From positions 3,630 through 67,629 of the forward strand of contig JAEZIB010000192.1 in the NCBI GenBank assembly GCA_023416275.1: 64,000 bases of DNA, given 5' to 3'. Positions 35,281 through 43,514 of the stretch are shown here, one piece after another; position 1 is the first letter of the stretch, and every line of letters begins with the position of its first letter. A model generated the notes under the pieces. That model saw only the letters and a program-made list of their open reading frames with translations. It was not told where the DNA came from and ran no database searches. A program made the position numbers and the translations under genes. The stretch is from Bacillota bacterium. Lineage in GTDB: Bacteria > Bacillota > Clostridia > Acetivibrionales > DSM-1351.

Positions 35281-36486
35281 ATGGCTGAAGGAAGAAATAA
35301 ATTTGGTAGTAGGACGAACAACGACAATAAAGGTGGATTTAAATCATTTTCCGGTAAGAAGAAATCTTATGGGGATGGTGGAGCAAGGTCATTTGATGAT
35401 AATAATAAATCCTATGGTGATAAAAGAGGTTCAAAGTTTGATGCTGATAAAAAACCTTATGGTGATAAAAGAGGTTCAAAGTTTGATGCTGATAAAAAAC
35501 CTTATGGAGAAAAAAGGGATTCAAGGTTTGATGCTGATAAAAAACCTTATGGAGAAAAAAGGGATTCAAGGTTTGATGCTGATAAAAAACCTTATGGAGA
35601 AAAAAGGGATTCAAAGTTTAGTGCAGGTAAAAAGCCTTATGGTGGGAAAAGAGACAATAAGTTTAATAAAGACATGCAGAGTCCATATCCGGGAGGACCA
35701 AAGTATGAATATAAGCCTGATGTAGAAGCCCAGGAGGAAGCTGTTGGAGAAATTGACAAGCTCGAGGGTAGAAATCCCATAATGGAAGCTCTTAAAGCTA
35801 ATAGAACCATAAACAAAATATTTGTGTCAAAGGGAGAACGGGAAGGCTCAATTCGTCAGATAATTGCGATGGCAAGAGAAAAGAAGATAATAATAACTGA
35901 GGTTGACCATAATGTTATTGAGAGTATGTCATCCACTAAGTCACATCAGGGCATTATAGCTTTTGTTGCTGTCAAAGAGTATGTTGAGGTTGATGACATA
36001 CTGAAGATAGCACAAGACAAAGGACAGCCCCCATTTATAATTATTCTTGATGAAATAGCAGACCCACACAATTTTGGAGCAATTCTCAGAACTGCTAATG
36101 CTGTAGGAGCTCACGGAGTAATTATTCCAAAGAGGAGAGCAATAGGATTAACTTCAGCTGTATCAAAGGCATCTGCTGGCGCAATTGAGTATGTTCCTGT
36201 TGCTAGAGTAACAAATATTGTACAGACAATAGAATATCTAAAGAAAAATAACGTTTGGGTTGTAGGTACAGATTCTACAGGTGAAAAGGCGTTTTACGAT
36301 AGTGATTTAAAAGGTGCAATTGCTCTTGTTGTAGGAAGCGAAGGCGAGGGTATGGGCAAGCTGATACGTGAGAAATGCGATTTTGTAGTTAATATTCCAA
36401 TGCAAGGTGAAATAAGTTCATTAAATGCTTCAGTTGCAGCAGCAATAGTTATGTATGAGATATTAAAGCAAAGAGGCAAGTGTTAA
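35281..36486 (+). CDS. rlmB: 23S rRNA 2'-O-methyltransferase RlmB-like with repetitive N-terminal tail
   Basis: Of 401 residues, the last 245 are a complete SpoU/TrmH methyltransferase: substrate-binding GRNPIMEALKANR, then ILDEIADPHNFGAILRTANAVGAHG, VVGSEGEGMG and SSLNASVAAAIVMYE, which form the SAM-binding knot. The first 150 or so residues are an added basic tail with at least five near-identical 16-residue repeats (DADKKPYGEKRDSRF type) encoded by tandem 48-base DNA repeats. The tail is probably disordered and RNA-binding. Neighbours match the conserved mrnC-rlmB-yacP order. Confidence 0.93.
   Translation: MAEGRNKFGSRTNNDNKGGFKSFSGKKKSYGDGGARSFDDNNKSYGDKRGSKFDADKKPYGDKRGSKFDADKKPYGEKRDSRFDADKKPYGEKRDSRFDADKKPYGEKRDSKFSAGKKPYGGKRDNKFNKDMQSPYPGGPKYEYKPDVEAQEEAVGEIDKLEGRNPIMEALKANRTINKIFVSKGEREGSIRQIIAMAREKKIIITEVDHNVIESMSSTKSHQGIIAFVAVKEYVEVDDILKIAQDKGQPPFIIILDEIADPHNFGAILRTANAVGAHGVIIPKRRAIGLTSAVSKASAGAIEYVPVARVTNIVQTIEYLKKNNVWVVGTDSTGEKAFYDSDLKGAIALVVGSEGEGMGKLIREKCDFVVNIPMQGEISSLNASVAAAIVMYEILKQRGKC
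35413..35650 (+). repeat. 48-bp tandem repeats inside rlmB
   Basis: About five tandem units with AAACCTTATGG(A/T)GA(A/T)AAAAG as the core encode the KKPYGxKRxSxFDAD repeats. The middle units are almost identical in DNA, so copy number probably changes by slippage or recombination. Confidence 0.85.
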
Positions 36487-36514
36487 GCTTTAAAGGTGCT
36501 GTAGTTGAGAATAG

Positions 36515-36788
36515 ATTGAGTACCTTGTAATAGATGGATACAATGTGATAAATCAATGGACTGACATTTTTGATTTTTCAAAGGAGTCTTTAGAAGACTG
36601 TCGTGATAGACTTTTGAATATGCTGTCAAACTATCAGGGCTATAAAACAAGATTATAGTGGTGTTTGATGCATATCTTTAAAAGATTGGTCAGTAAAGAA
36701 TTCAAGAGTTTGATAATATAAATGCAGTTTTTCAAATATGTCTCCGGATATATTTGAAAAACTGGATAAAATTCGAAAGGGCAAGTAA
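36515..36788 (+). pseudogene. yacP: Decayed yacP (NYN-domain RNase-like) gene
   Basis: Without a start codon, the frame from 36518 reads EYLVIDGYNVINQW, then SKESLEDCRDRLLNMLSNYQGYKTR, which is the conserved start of YacP/Rae1-like NYN proteins. It hits a stop near 36655 and continues in another frame as IVVFDAYL, then further stops, with INAVFQ-like remnants. The position between rlmB and sigH is where yacP normally lies. The gene looks inactivated by loss of start, frameshift and truncation. Confidence 0.8.
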
Positions 36789-36882
36789 AACTTGACACAT
36801 AGGGGCTTTTTGCATATAATTTAAATAGGTCTATATTCTGATTTTCCACTCTTTTACAAGCAAAAAACTGGGGGCAATAGTA

Positions 36883-37527
36883 TTGAAAACGAACTTAATG
36901 GTCAATGTTTCTCAAACATATTGCGATATGGTTGACGAAGATATAATACTTGATGCAAAGGTTGGTAATGAGCGAGCACTTGAGTATATTATAAATAAAT
37001 ACAAGAGCTTTGTTCGTGCAAAAGCAAGGACTTATTTCCTCATTGGAGCTGATCGCGAAGATATTATTCAAGAAGGCATGATTGGATTATTTAAGGCAAT
37101 TAGAGATTATAAAGGGGACAAGCTTTCTTCTTTTAGAGCATTTGCTGAGCTTTGTATAACACGTCAGATTATCACAGCCATCAAAACAGCTACAAGACAA
37201 AAGCACATACCTTTAAATTCTTATATTTCACTTAATAAGCCTATTTTTGACGAGGAATCCGATAGAACTCTCATGGATATTATCAGTGAGGAATGTATCA
37301 GTGATCCAGAGGAATTAGTCATTAATAGGGAAGAGTTTCTTGGAATTGAGAGCAAAATGAGTGAAATACTTAGCTCACTTGAATGGGAAGTTTTGACTTT
37401 GTACTTAGAGGGTAAATCCTACCAGGAGATTGCGGAAGAGTTGGATAGACATGTAAAATCAATCGATAATGCGTTACAAAGAGTAAAACGTAAATTAGAG
37501 AAATATTTAGAAGAACAAAAAAGCTAA
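36883..37527 (+). CDS. sigH: RNA polymerase sigma-H factor
   Basis: The 214-residue sigma-70-family protein has region 2 (DREDIIQEGMIGLFKAIRDYKGDKLSSFRAFAELCITRQIITAI) and region 4 (LEGKSYQEIAEELDRHVKSIDNALQRVKRKL), with the length and YISLNKPI linker typical of Spo0H/SigH. It directs early sporulation and stationary-phase transcription. A TTG start at 36883 with GGGGGC upstream is preferred. It follows rlmB and the yacP remnant as expected; tRNA genes come next. Confidence 0.93.
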   Translation: MKTNLMVNVSQTYCDMVDEDIILDAKVGNERALEYIINKYKSFVRAKARTYFLIGADREDIIQEGMIGLFKAIRDYKGDKLSSFRAFAELCITRQIITAIKTATRQKHIPLNSYISLNKPIFDEESDRTLMDIISEECISDPEELVINREEFLGIESKMSEILSSLEWEVLTLYLEGKSYQEIAEELDRHVKSIDNALQRVKRKLEKYLEEQKS

Positions 37528-37609
37528 TTTGTAATTATTGGTTTTTATGATACTAGACTTAGTTTTATGTACGTGCTATACTACATGAGTTAAAACAATC
37601 GAATGCTTC

Positions 37610-37683
37610 GCGGGTGTAATTCAATGGTAGAATATCAGCTTCCCAAGCTGACTGCGTGGGTTCGATTCCCATCACCCGCTCCA
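37610..37683 (+). tRNA. tRNA-Gly (anticodon CCC)
   Basis: The 74-base gene has a GCGGGTG/CACCCGC acceptor stem, U73, an encoded CCA end, the TTCGATTCC T-loop and an anticodon stem TCAGC/GCTGA around TTCCCAA. The anticodon is CCC. Confidence 0.95.
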
Positions 37684-37686
37684 CAT

Positions 37687-37762
37687 GCTCCCATAGCTCA
37701 GGCGGCAGAGCGCATCCATGGTAAGGATGAGGTCTCCAGTTCGAATCTGGATGGGAGCTCCA
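37687..37762 (+). tRNA. tRNA-Thr (anticodon GGT)
   Basis: The 76-base gene has a GCTCCCA/TGGGAGC acceptor stem, encoded CCA, TTCGAATC T-loop and anticodon stem CATCC/GGATG around ATGGTAA. It is 3 bases after tRNA-Gly and is directly followed by a terminator and then by accessory DNA. Confidence 0.95.
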
Positions 37763-37804
37763 AAAAGAAATAGGATATCGGTTTTCGATATCCTATTTCT
37801 TTTT
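37763..37804 (+). terminator. Terminator of the tRNA pair
   Basis: AAAAGAAATAGGATATCG and CGATATCCTATTTCTTTT form a perfect 18-pair stem with a GTTTT loop and a T-run, immediately after the tRNA-Thr CCA. Confidence 0.93.
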
Positions 37805-37890
37805 GCAACTTTTAGTTCTTGAAGTCAATTCTTTTAATACATATATCTCATAAGATATTAAATGTATGTACTATTAAAGTCTTTATAGGT

Positions 37891-38136
37891 TTATTCAAAT
37901 AAGCTGTTAATCTTTTCAGCAGCTTCTTTTTTGGTATCTGGCATAACATGGCTGTAGATATTCAGTGTCATTGATATGCTTGAGTGTCCCAATATTTCCT
38001 GAACAACTTTCGGATTTATTCCAGCCTCCAAAGCTCTGGTGGCAAATGTATGACGAAGACAGTGGAAATTGACATTCTTGATTCTGGCCTTTTTTGTTAA
38101 GCGGTAGAATCCCCTACTATTAATATTAGCTTGCAA
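37891..38136 (-). pseudogene. C-terminal remnant of a tyrosine recombinase (integrase)
   Basis: The 81 remaining residues hold the C-terminal catalytic part: HCLRHTFATRALEAGI (H-x-x-R), GHSSISMTLNIYSHV with the nucleophile Tyr. The N-terminal arm and core-binding domains and the first catalytic Arg are missing. It lies 85 bases beyond the tRNA terminator, a typical integrase position for an element inserted at a tRNA gene, and marks the left edge of the accessory region. Confidence 0.85.
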
Positions 38137-38218
38137 GTTAAATGCAAATATACACTTGCATTATAAATTTACTAGTAACAAGCTTAAAAGTTTGTACCAA
38201 CCTTTTTCCCATGAATTC

Positions 38219-40621
38219 TTACAATACACAGACAAATTCAGCAACAACTCTAAAATCATCCTCAGATACGTTCTCTAGAACAATATCCTCAAAATCTATA
38301 TTATCGGGTGAAAGTATGATCTTTGTATGTCGCCAGGTCCCATCCGGATTCATTTCCTTTTTACTCTTATATCTCTTAATAGTGAACCTCTGGTATGATT
38401 CCGGATCACTCACAAGTCTAGATTCAACCAGCACCACCAGACCGTTTCTTGAGCCTCCCCTTTCAAAGCGAAACACACAATAGCTTCCATCCGGGATCGT
38501 TGGTTCCATAGATTTGCCTACGACTTGGGCAATAAACATATCTTTGCTTAATCTGACTGAAGTATCGACTTTCATCCATCCAGATTGCTCGACATGTTCC
38601 TCATTACCAAAAGCTGTGGCAACCGCTTTTAGAGAGAATACAGGTAGATACTCTTTGTACTGCTTTTCCTCTTCTATCTCCGGCAAAATTCCACTTATAT
38701 CAACGATAGCCGTAGGAGTGTTATTGGAGATAGCCTTCTCCTCAGATTTCTCTATTCTAGATTTGAAGAATCTTTCGGTGTCCTTATCCATAAAGTATAC
38801 GTAGCAGCCCTTCATTCCGCGGCTAAGGAGCACTCTGTATGTATTTTTTACAAGGTCAACAAATTTTTCTTTTGCTCGTTTAACACTTCCATCAGATGAC
38901 TTTTCCTTATTACCTTTCCATTCCTGATTATCGAAGTCATATACAAGGTCTTCACCGAAGATAACACCTACATAATCAAACTCAAATCCTTGTGAAGTAT
39001 ATATGCATCCAACCTGATTTATCCCATTAGTGTCATAAGCCCATAAAGTGGCTTTTGGTATGCCTGCTGCAAGTTTTTTAGCTTCCGGTTTGGCATTCCA
39101 AGGTCTCTGATAATCACCAATAATAACATCATTAGGTAAAGTTCCGTCATTATTGGCTTCAGACCAGCCCCAGCAAAAACCTGCAGTCATTCTACCACTG
39201 TAGCCTTCATGTACTTTTGATTTAATTGCATTCTCCAGACTTTCAGGAGTATCAAATATTTTAAAGTCAAATGCTTCCTCGCTCTGATTCCACATTACAT
39301 TGGCAGTACGTTTTATACCTAAGGTGTTATTCACCCAGTTTACAAACCCATCAGAACCGTTACACCTAAACTGAGTTTCCAATTCGTCAAACTCAATAAC
39401 CTTACACCTGTTTTCCAAAGCGCTTTCAGTAATATATTTGGCCGAACCTATTTCATCAGGTCTCACAACCTGGTTGTCATCAATAAAAAATACAGATACC
39501 TTTGATGCACGTATTAGCTCATCTACCTGTGGCAAATTAGACTTCTTTGCTGTAGGTGTAAATCTATTATTACTAGTCTTTCTAACTCTGTGTGCTTCAT
39601 CACATATGAGAACATCAATCTCATTAGGCTTGGCGTCCATATAACTATTGAAATATTTAAACTGCACAGAACCCCTTCTACCAATAACGTCTCTCAACGT
39701 CTCGGTAAACGCTCTTGATCCGGTTGCATAATGGGCATTGTAACCCTGGAGAAGAAGATCTGCCATTAAGTTTATGGCAACAACAGATTTACCGGTACCC
39801 GGCCCACCTTTTATTATTAATACGGATTTTTGTTTATTGTGAAAACCTTCTCTGGCTTCTGCAAATACTCTATCATAAACAATCTTCTGATTATCCAGCA
39901 AGATGTATTCAGACCTACCTTTTATTACATTTCCTACATGATTCATTAATTTTTTGCTGGGTCTGTATTTACTGTTTTCGATTCTGTTAAGGACATCAAT
40001 ACCTGCTCCGTTCTTAAGATTTGATACCAAATAATCCTTGAGCCTATCAACATCATCAGCTGTAAAAACAGGATTAAGCTTTATTGATTCACTGAATTTA
40101 TCAGCAAAGATAACATCATCAGGATCATAAGGATAATTATGTAGATAACAGCAAGAGTTCAGTTTTACCGGATTAGCGCCGTCATAGAATACAGTTTGTG
40201 TATCCTCAAGGTACATCCTATACTGTCCTACCTGAACAGAGGGATGCAGCACATCACGTATAGCTCCATTTAGCAAGGTCATAACTTCATTATCAGCATT
40301 TGATTTCTCGCACTTATCCCATTGTTTGAGTTCTACAATAACAGCACTATCCCTATTATTATAGTCCCTGCCTGCTATTAAGCAATCTAATCTTTTTGAA
40401 GTCATAGGCAGCTGATATTCGAGAATTATCCCATGATCAAGTAAATTTGAATATTGTATAGTCATAGAAAGTGCCTTAAGTGAATTCCGCCATGACTTTA
40501 CTTCACCGTCACTTGGATAGTATCTATAATAATCAAAAAAACCTAAACGCAGTTTTTCAGCTATTTGGTTCTGAATCGTATCATGGATAAACTGCTTTGA
40601 TGTGCCTGCATATAGTCTCAT
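38219..40621 (-). CDS. Nuclease-like / DUF2075 helicase / S24 LexA-like peptidase fusion
   Basis: The 800-residue protein combines three parts: an N-terminal segment with RLDCLI and VIVELKQW (D79, E97, K99), resembling a PD-(D/E)XK nuclease core; a DUF2075-type superfamily I helicase/NTPase (Walker A GGPGTGKS at 272-279, DEAH at 341-344, QFRCNGSDGFV, SQGFEFDYVGVI, RVLLSRGMKG); and a C-terminal S24/LexA-like peptidase domain (GKSMEPTIPDGSYCVF with Ser 704, probable Lys 749 in FTIKRY). It ends just before a MazG-like gene. A defence or stress role is inferred from domains and the accessory setting; no published system is claimed. Confidence 0.85.
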   Translation of the reverse strand: MRLYAGTSKQFIHDTIQNQIAEKLRLGFFDYYRYYPSDGEVKSWRNSLKALSMTIQYSNLLDHGIILEYQLPMTSKRLDCLIAGRDYNNRDSAVIVELKQWDKCEKSNADNEVMTLLNGAIRDVLHPSVQVGQYRMYLEDTQTVFYDGANPVKLNSCCYLHNYPYDPDDVIFADKFSESIKLNPVFTADDVDRLKDYLVSNLKNGAGIDVLNRIENSKYRPSKKLMNHVGNVIKGRSEYILLDNQKIVYDRVFAEAREGFHNKQKSVLIIKGGPGTGKSVVAINLMADLLLQGYNAHYATGSRAFTETLRDVIGRRGSVQFKYFNSYMDAKPNEIDVLICDEAHRVRKTSNNRFTPTAKKSNLPQVDELIRASKVSVFFIDDNQVVRPDEIGSAKYITESALENRCKVIEFDELETQFRCNGSDGFVNWVNNTLGIKRTANVMWNQSEEAFDFKIFDTPESLENAIKSKVHEGYSGRMTAGFCWGWSEANNDGTLPNDVIIGDYQRPWNAKPEAKKLAAGIPKATLWAYDTNGINQVGCIYTSQGFEFDYVGVIFGEDLVYDFDNQEWKGNKEKSSDGSVKRAKEKFVDLVKNTYRVLLSRGMKGCYVYFMDKDTERFFKSRIEKSEEKAISNNTPTAIVDISGILPEIEEEKQYKEYLPVFSLKAVATAFGNEEHVEQSGWMKVDTSVRLSKDMFIAQVVGKSMEPTIPDGSYCVFRFERGGSRNGLVVLVESRLVSDPESYQRFTIKRYKSKKEMNPDGTWRHTKIILSPDNIDFEDIVLENVSEDDFRVVAEFVCVL

Positions 40622-40624
40622 TAC

Positions 40625-40987
40625 CTAAGCCTCCGAGTATTTCTTGTTTGACCCTTTAAATTTCTCTACTGGATATTTCTTTTCATTCAAGGATATTTTT
40701 CTTAGAAATTCCTTTGATAAATCTATATCATACATTTGCGCAAACCTGAAAATGAAAAAAAGAATATCCGACAGTTCTTCAGATATTGCAGTTCGCTTAT
40801 CGGAATCTTCCATTATATCGATCATTTCCATTTTGGATTTGAATCTAAAATGTTCAATTAACTCAGCTGCTTCAGTTACAATCCCGATAGATAGGTCCTT
40901 TGGATTGTGATACTGATCCCAATCTCTCGCTTCACAAAATTCTTTTACAATAGCCTTCATTTCACTTATTAGCACTTTATCATCCAT
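40625..40987 (-). CDS. MazG-like nucleotide pyrophosphohydrolase
   Basis: The 120-residue protein has the MazG/all-alpha NTP pyrophosphatase pattern: IVTEAAELIEHFRF (ExxE) and ISEELSDILFFIFRFAQMYDIDL (E-x-x-D), both metal-binding helices. It hydrolyses nucleoside triphosphates to monophosphates. It lies 3 bases upstream of the helicase fusion gene and is surely co-expressed. The ATG at 40987 follows GAGG at 6 bases and is preferred over an upstream start. Confidence 0.88.
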   Translation of the reverse strand: MDDKVLISEMKAIVKEFCEARDWDQYHNPKDLSIGIVTEAAELIEHFRFKSKMEMIDIMEDSDKRTAISEELSDILFFIFRFAQMYDIDLSKEFLRKISLNEKKYPVEKFKGSNKKYSEA

Positions 40988-40995
40988 ATATAACC

Positions 40996-41319
40996 TCACA
41001 AATTAAGTTCTTTCATAACCTTTTCGATTGTACTTTTATTTACTCTATTGCTTCCTGAGTTCATTATTTCGAATATCTTAGTTCTTTAGGATAACCATCC
41101 CCTAGTTTTAAGAAATCATAAATATAACCCCGAGATCTCATTTGTCGTAATATCTTCTTCTCCGATACATTCACAAGGATTATAAAATATTTGAGTGGCA
41201 TCTTTTGTTGGCATTACATAAAAAATGCCTTCAGTATTTTGGACCGGACTATATTCACTAAATCGATATAGATTACTACTCTCTTTAAGTAGCAATGCTG
41301 ATTCCCTTGTCAAGTCCAT
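40996..41319 (-). pseudogene. Frameshifted small gene upstream of the MazG-like gene
   Basis: Three overlapping frames join into one sensible protein of about 108 residues: MDLTRESALLLKESS to NPCECIG in frame 1, then KKILRQMRSRGYIYDFLKLG to KELRYS in frame 2, then IFEIMNSGSNRVNKSTIEK to KELNL in frame 3, ending just before the MazG-like start. Two frameshifts break it. It was probably the first gene of a three-gene operon. I do not recognise the family. Sequencing error is an alternative. Confidence 0.6.
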
Positions 41320-41479
41320 TTTGTGCACACCACATTTAAAAGATGTAACTCTATGTAACCTTTTTTAACAAAATTCCTACCAATATGTAAGGTTATCCTA
41401 TAGTCCATTCTACTATAAAATAAAGTCATAATCAATTGATTGAACCAGGACCGCTCCTTAAAAAAAGGAGGAATGTACA

Positions 41480-41623
41480 TTGTCAACAGAATCAAAGCTT
41501 CATGAAATCATGGAACAAAAAGGCCTTAGTCAATTGGAGCTGGCACGAAGAGCAAAAATGTCTCCATACACTAACCCGGTTAAAAAGGGTATAATTCGAT
41601 ATAACACAAGATATAGCCTGTAG
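41480..41623 (+). pseudogene. Truncated XRE-type helix-turn-helix regulator
   Basis: A TTG start with AAAGGAGG 7 bases upstream opens MSTESKLHEIMEQKGLSQ, followed by LELARRAKMSPYT, the start of an XRE helix-turn-helix, but the frame ends after 47 residues (the DNA-recognition and dimer parts are gone). It is divergent from the frameshifted gene and was probably the regulator of the element. Confidence 0.6.
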
Positions 41624-42020
41624 ACGTAAAATTCAGTATTTAAGCACTCTTTAGCATTTGGTATAATTAAGTACAATACCCAGAATAGAAATGGTACGGA
41701 TTAGGTCAAGTTCCAATCTAGATATGACCTCCAAATATATCCTTGAAAACAGCTTTTATTGCTTGTTTTCGAGGTTTATTTTTTTGTTCTTTTTCAGCGA
41801 AATCAGACTTTTCTTGTTTGTTATTGCCCGTTATTAAATATTTCCTCACTATTTGATTTAATATTATATCAGCTTTAGCAATAATTGTTTTAGCGTAGAT
41901 GCATCAATATATGACATTTATATCCAAAAGCGTATATATAAACAATTTATATAAAGAAATTTATGGATAAAATGATAGAAAATAGAGTTGACTTACACAT
42001 TTTAAGCTATAATATTACAT
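41624..42020. other. AT-rich spacer in the accessory region
   Basis: About 400 bases without a supported gene. A short inverted motif around TCCTTGAAAACAGC and GCTTGTTTTCGAGG (41741-41793) could be a weak hairpin. Nothing else is evident. Confidence 0.4.
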
Positions 42021-42590
42021 ATGAGTATTAAGAAAGTGATAACTCAATGGGGAGTCTGCATTAGAGATAAACCTGTTGTTTTTAAAATGATGATTATTTT
42101 ATCAAAATATGATATGGATCAAATATCAGAGCAACTTTATTATATTAGATGCAAGGAGTATGTGCAATGTCCACACTGTGGAGGCCTGCTAAAGGTAATT
42201 GGAAGTCGTAAGCGCAAATATATTAATAGCGCTGGAGAAAAGGTTACTTTAATTATCAGGAGGCTTAGATGCAAGAACTGTAAAAGGATACACCATGAAT
42301 TACCAGATATTTTGATACCATATAAACGCTATGAAAGTATCAGTATAGAAAATCTGCTTGTTGATACAGAAAGAAGTAATACTCCGGCAGAAGATTCTAC
42401 TTTTTACCGCTGGAAGCTTTGGTTTAATAATTTACTAATAAGAATACTTTCTTTTCTTTTATCCAATCTGGATAAAAAAACAATGAAGTGTGGGTTATAT
42501 ACTTGCATAATTTTAATATCTTTTCTTAAGAATTATCCCAGATGGCTTGCTATACTTGTCCGGCAATTAGTAAATTTGAATTTTTGGTAA
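42021..42590 (+). CDS. DUF6431-like zinc-ribbon protein
   Basis: The 189-residue protein has a zinc-ribbon (CPHCGG and RCKNCKR) followed by HHELPDILIPYKRYESISIE, which resembles DUF6431 proteins common in clostridial accessory DNA and similar to the start of some transposases. The C-terminal half is hydrophobic. It has no visible link to either neighbour and may be a mobile-element remnant. Confidence 0.65.
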   Translation: MSIKKVITQWGVCIRDKPVVFKMMIILSKYDMDQISEQLYYIRCKEYVQCPHCGGLLKVIGSRKRKYINSAGEKVTLIIRRLRCKNCKRIHHELPDILIPYKRYESISIENLLVDTERSNTPAEDSTFYRWKLWFNNLLIRILSFLLSNLDKKTMKCGLYTCIILISFLKNYPRWLAILVRQLVNLNFW

Positions 42591-42668
42591 TATACCCATT
42601 CTGCATACCTAATATTTTTAAAAGGTTGTAAACTTAAGAAAATTGCAGAACAGGAGCGCTATAAAAAT

Positions 42669-43154
42669 ATGAAAAAGTCTGATGCGAATAAGAATATTAG
42701 GGCAATTATTATAAATAATAATGGGCTTGAAATGGATATGCTTTTTAATATTATTACAAAATATGAGGACATAGAAGTAGCAGGAATAATTAATCCTATG
42801 AAACAACGTGAGCCTGGACATACTTTGAGCAGAGTCTGTATATCGAAGGGAAAAAATATAGCTATATTAGAACCGTCAGATATTGTATATTTAGCAGCAA
42901 AAGATGGAAAAGTATCTGTTGTTACAAAAGCAGAAACTCATATAAGTAATTATTCTCTTAATTATTGGGAACAGAAGCTTAAGGACTTTTTTTTCTTTAG
43001 ATGTCATAACAGCTACCTGATTAATATGGAAGAGATAAAGGAGATAACGCCTTTCTTTGACAACACTTGCTTTGTTACGTTTAAAGGATTAAAGGATAAG
43101 GTATCTGTAAGCAGAAGATACATAAAGGAATTTCGTCAAATTTTAGGCTTATAA
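42669..43154 (+). CDS. LytTR-type DNA-binding regulator
   Basis: The 161-residue protein has a short N-terminal region (1-50), without a recognisable receiver Asp pattern, and a C-terminal LytTR domain (about 58-160): ISKGKNIAILEPSDIVYLAAKDGKVSVVT, FFRCHNSYLINMEEIKEI, and VSVSRRYIKEFRQIL. LytTR proteins bind paired imperfect repeats upstream of target promoters and often control peptide or secondary-metabolite genes. It precedes the biosynthetic cluster on the same strand and is the likely local regulator. Confidence 0.85.
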   Translation: MKKSDANKNIRAIIINNNGLEMDMLFNIITKYEDIEVAGIINPMKQREPGHTLSRVCISKGKNIAILEPSDIVYLAAKDGKVSVVTKAETHISNYSLNYWEQKLKDFFFFRCHNSYLINMEEIKEITPFFDNTCFVTFKGLKDKVSVSRRYIKEFRQILGL

Positions 43155-43213
43155 ATGGGACAACAAATTATTCAATTAAAATGGAATTCTGTCAATAAAT
43201 TAGTGAAAAGTAC

Positions 43214-43229
43214 AGTAAATTGGTTTACT
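43214..43229. promoter_or_regulatory. Inverted repeat upstream of the biosynthetic operon
   Basis: AGTAAA and TTTACT flank TTGG in the 360-base gap between the LytTR gene and the ETF gene. The placement suits an operator for the cluster, though no LytTR consensus can be confirmed. No gene is seen in the rest of the gap. Confidence 0.35.
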
Positions 43230-43514
43230 TTCAAAAATATTACCTTTAAAATTCAATCATGATAAGAGAAGAAAAAGCACAAGATTTGTTGTTAATTGTT
43301 GATGTGCCACGATAGCAATAAGCTTGGAACATACCAATGATAATAATACTATAAGAGTAACGAAGATGAAAGACAGTAGTTAAAAAAGATGCAAAATAAA
43401 AATCCCAATAATACACCTAATTTAATAATTAATAGAATATTTGATTTGATATAGTGAATGGAAGAGCTATGGAATAGCTCAGAATTTAAAATTATATTCT
43501 ATGGAGAAAATGAA

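Noticed and set aside
35303..35725. Alternative long frames in the rlmB repeat region (both strands)
   Set aside because: They are caused by the 48-base tandem repeats, which keep all frames open; the RlmB frame alone joins a conserved domain.
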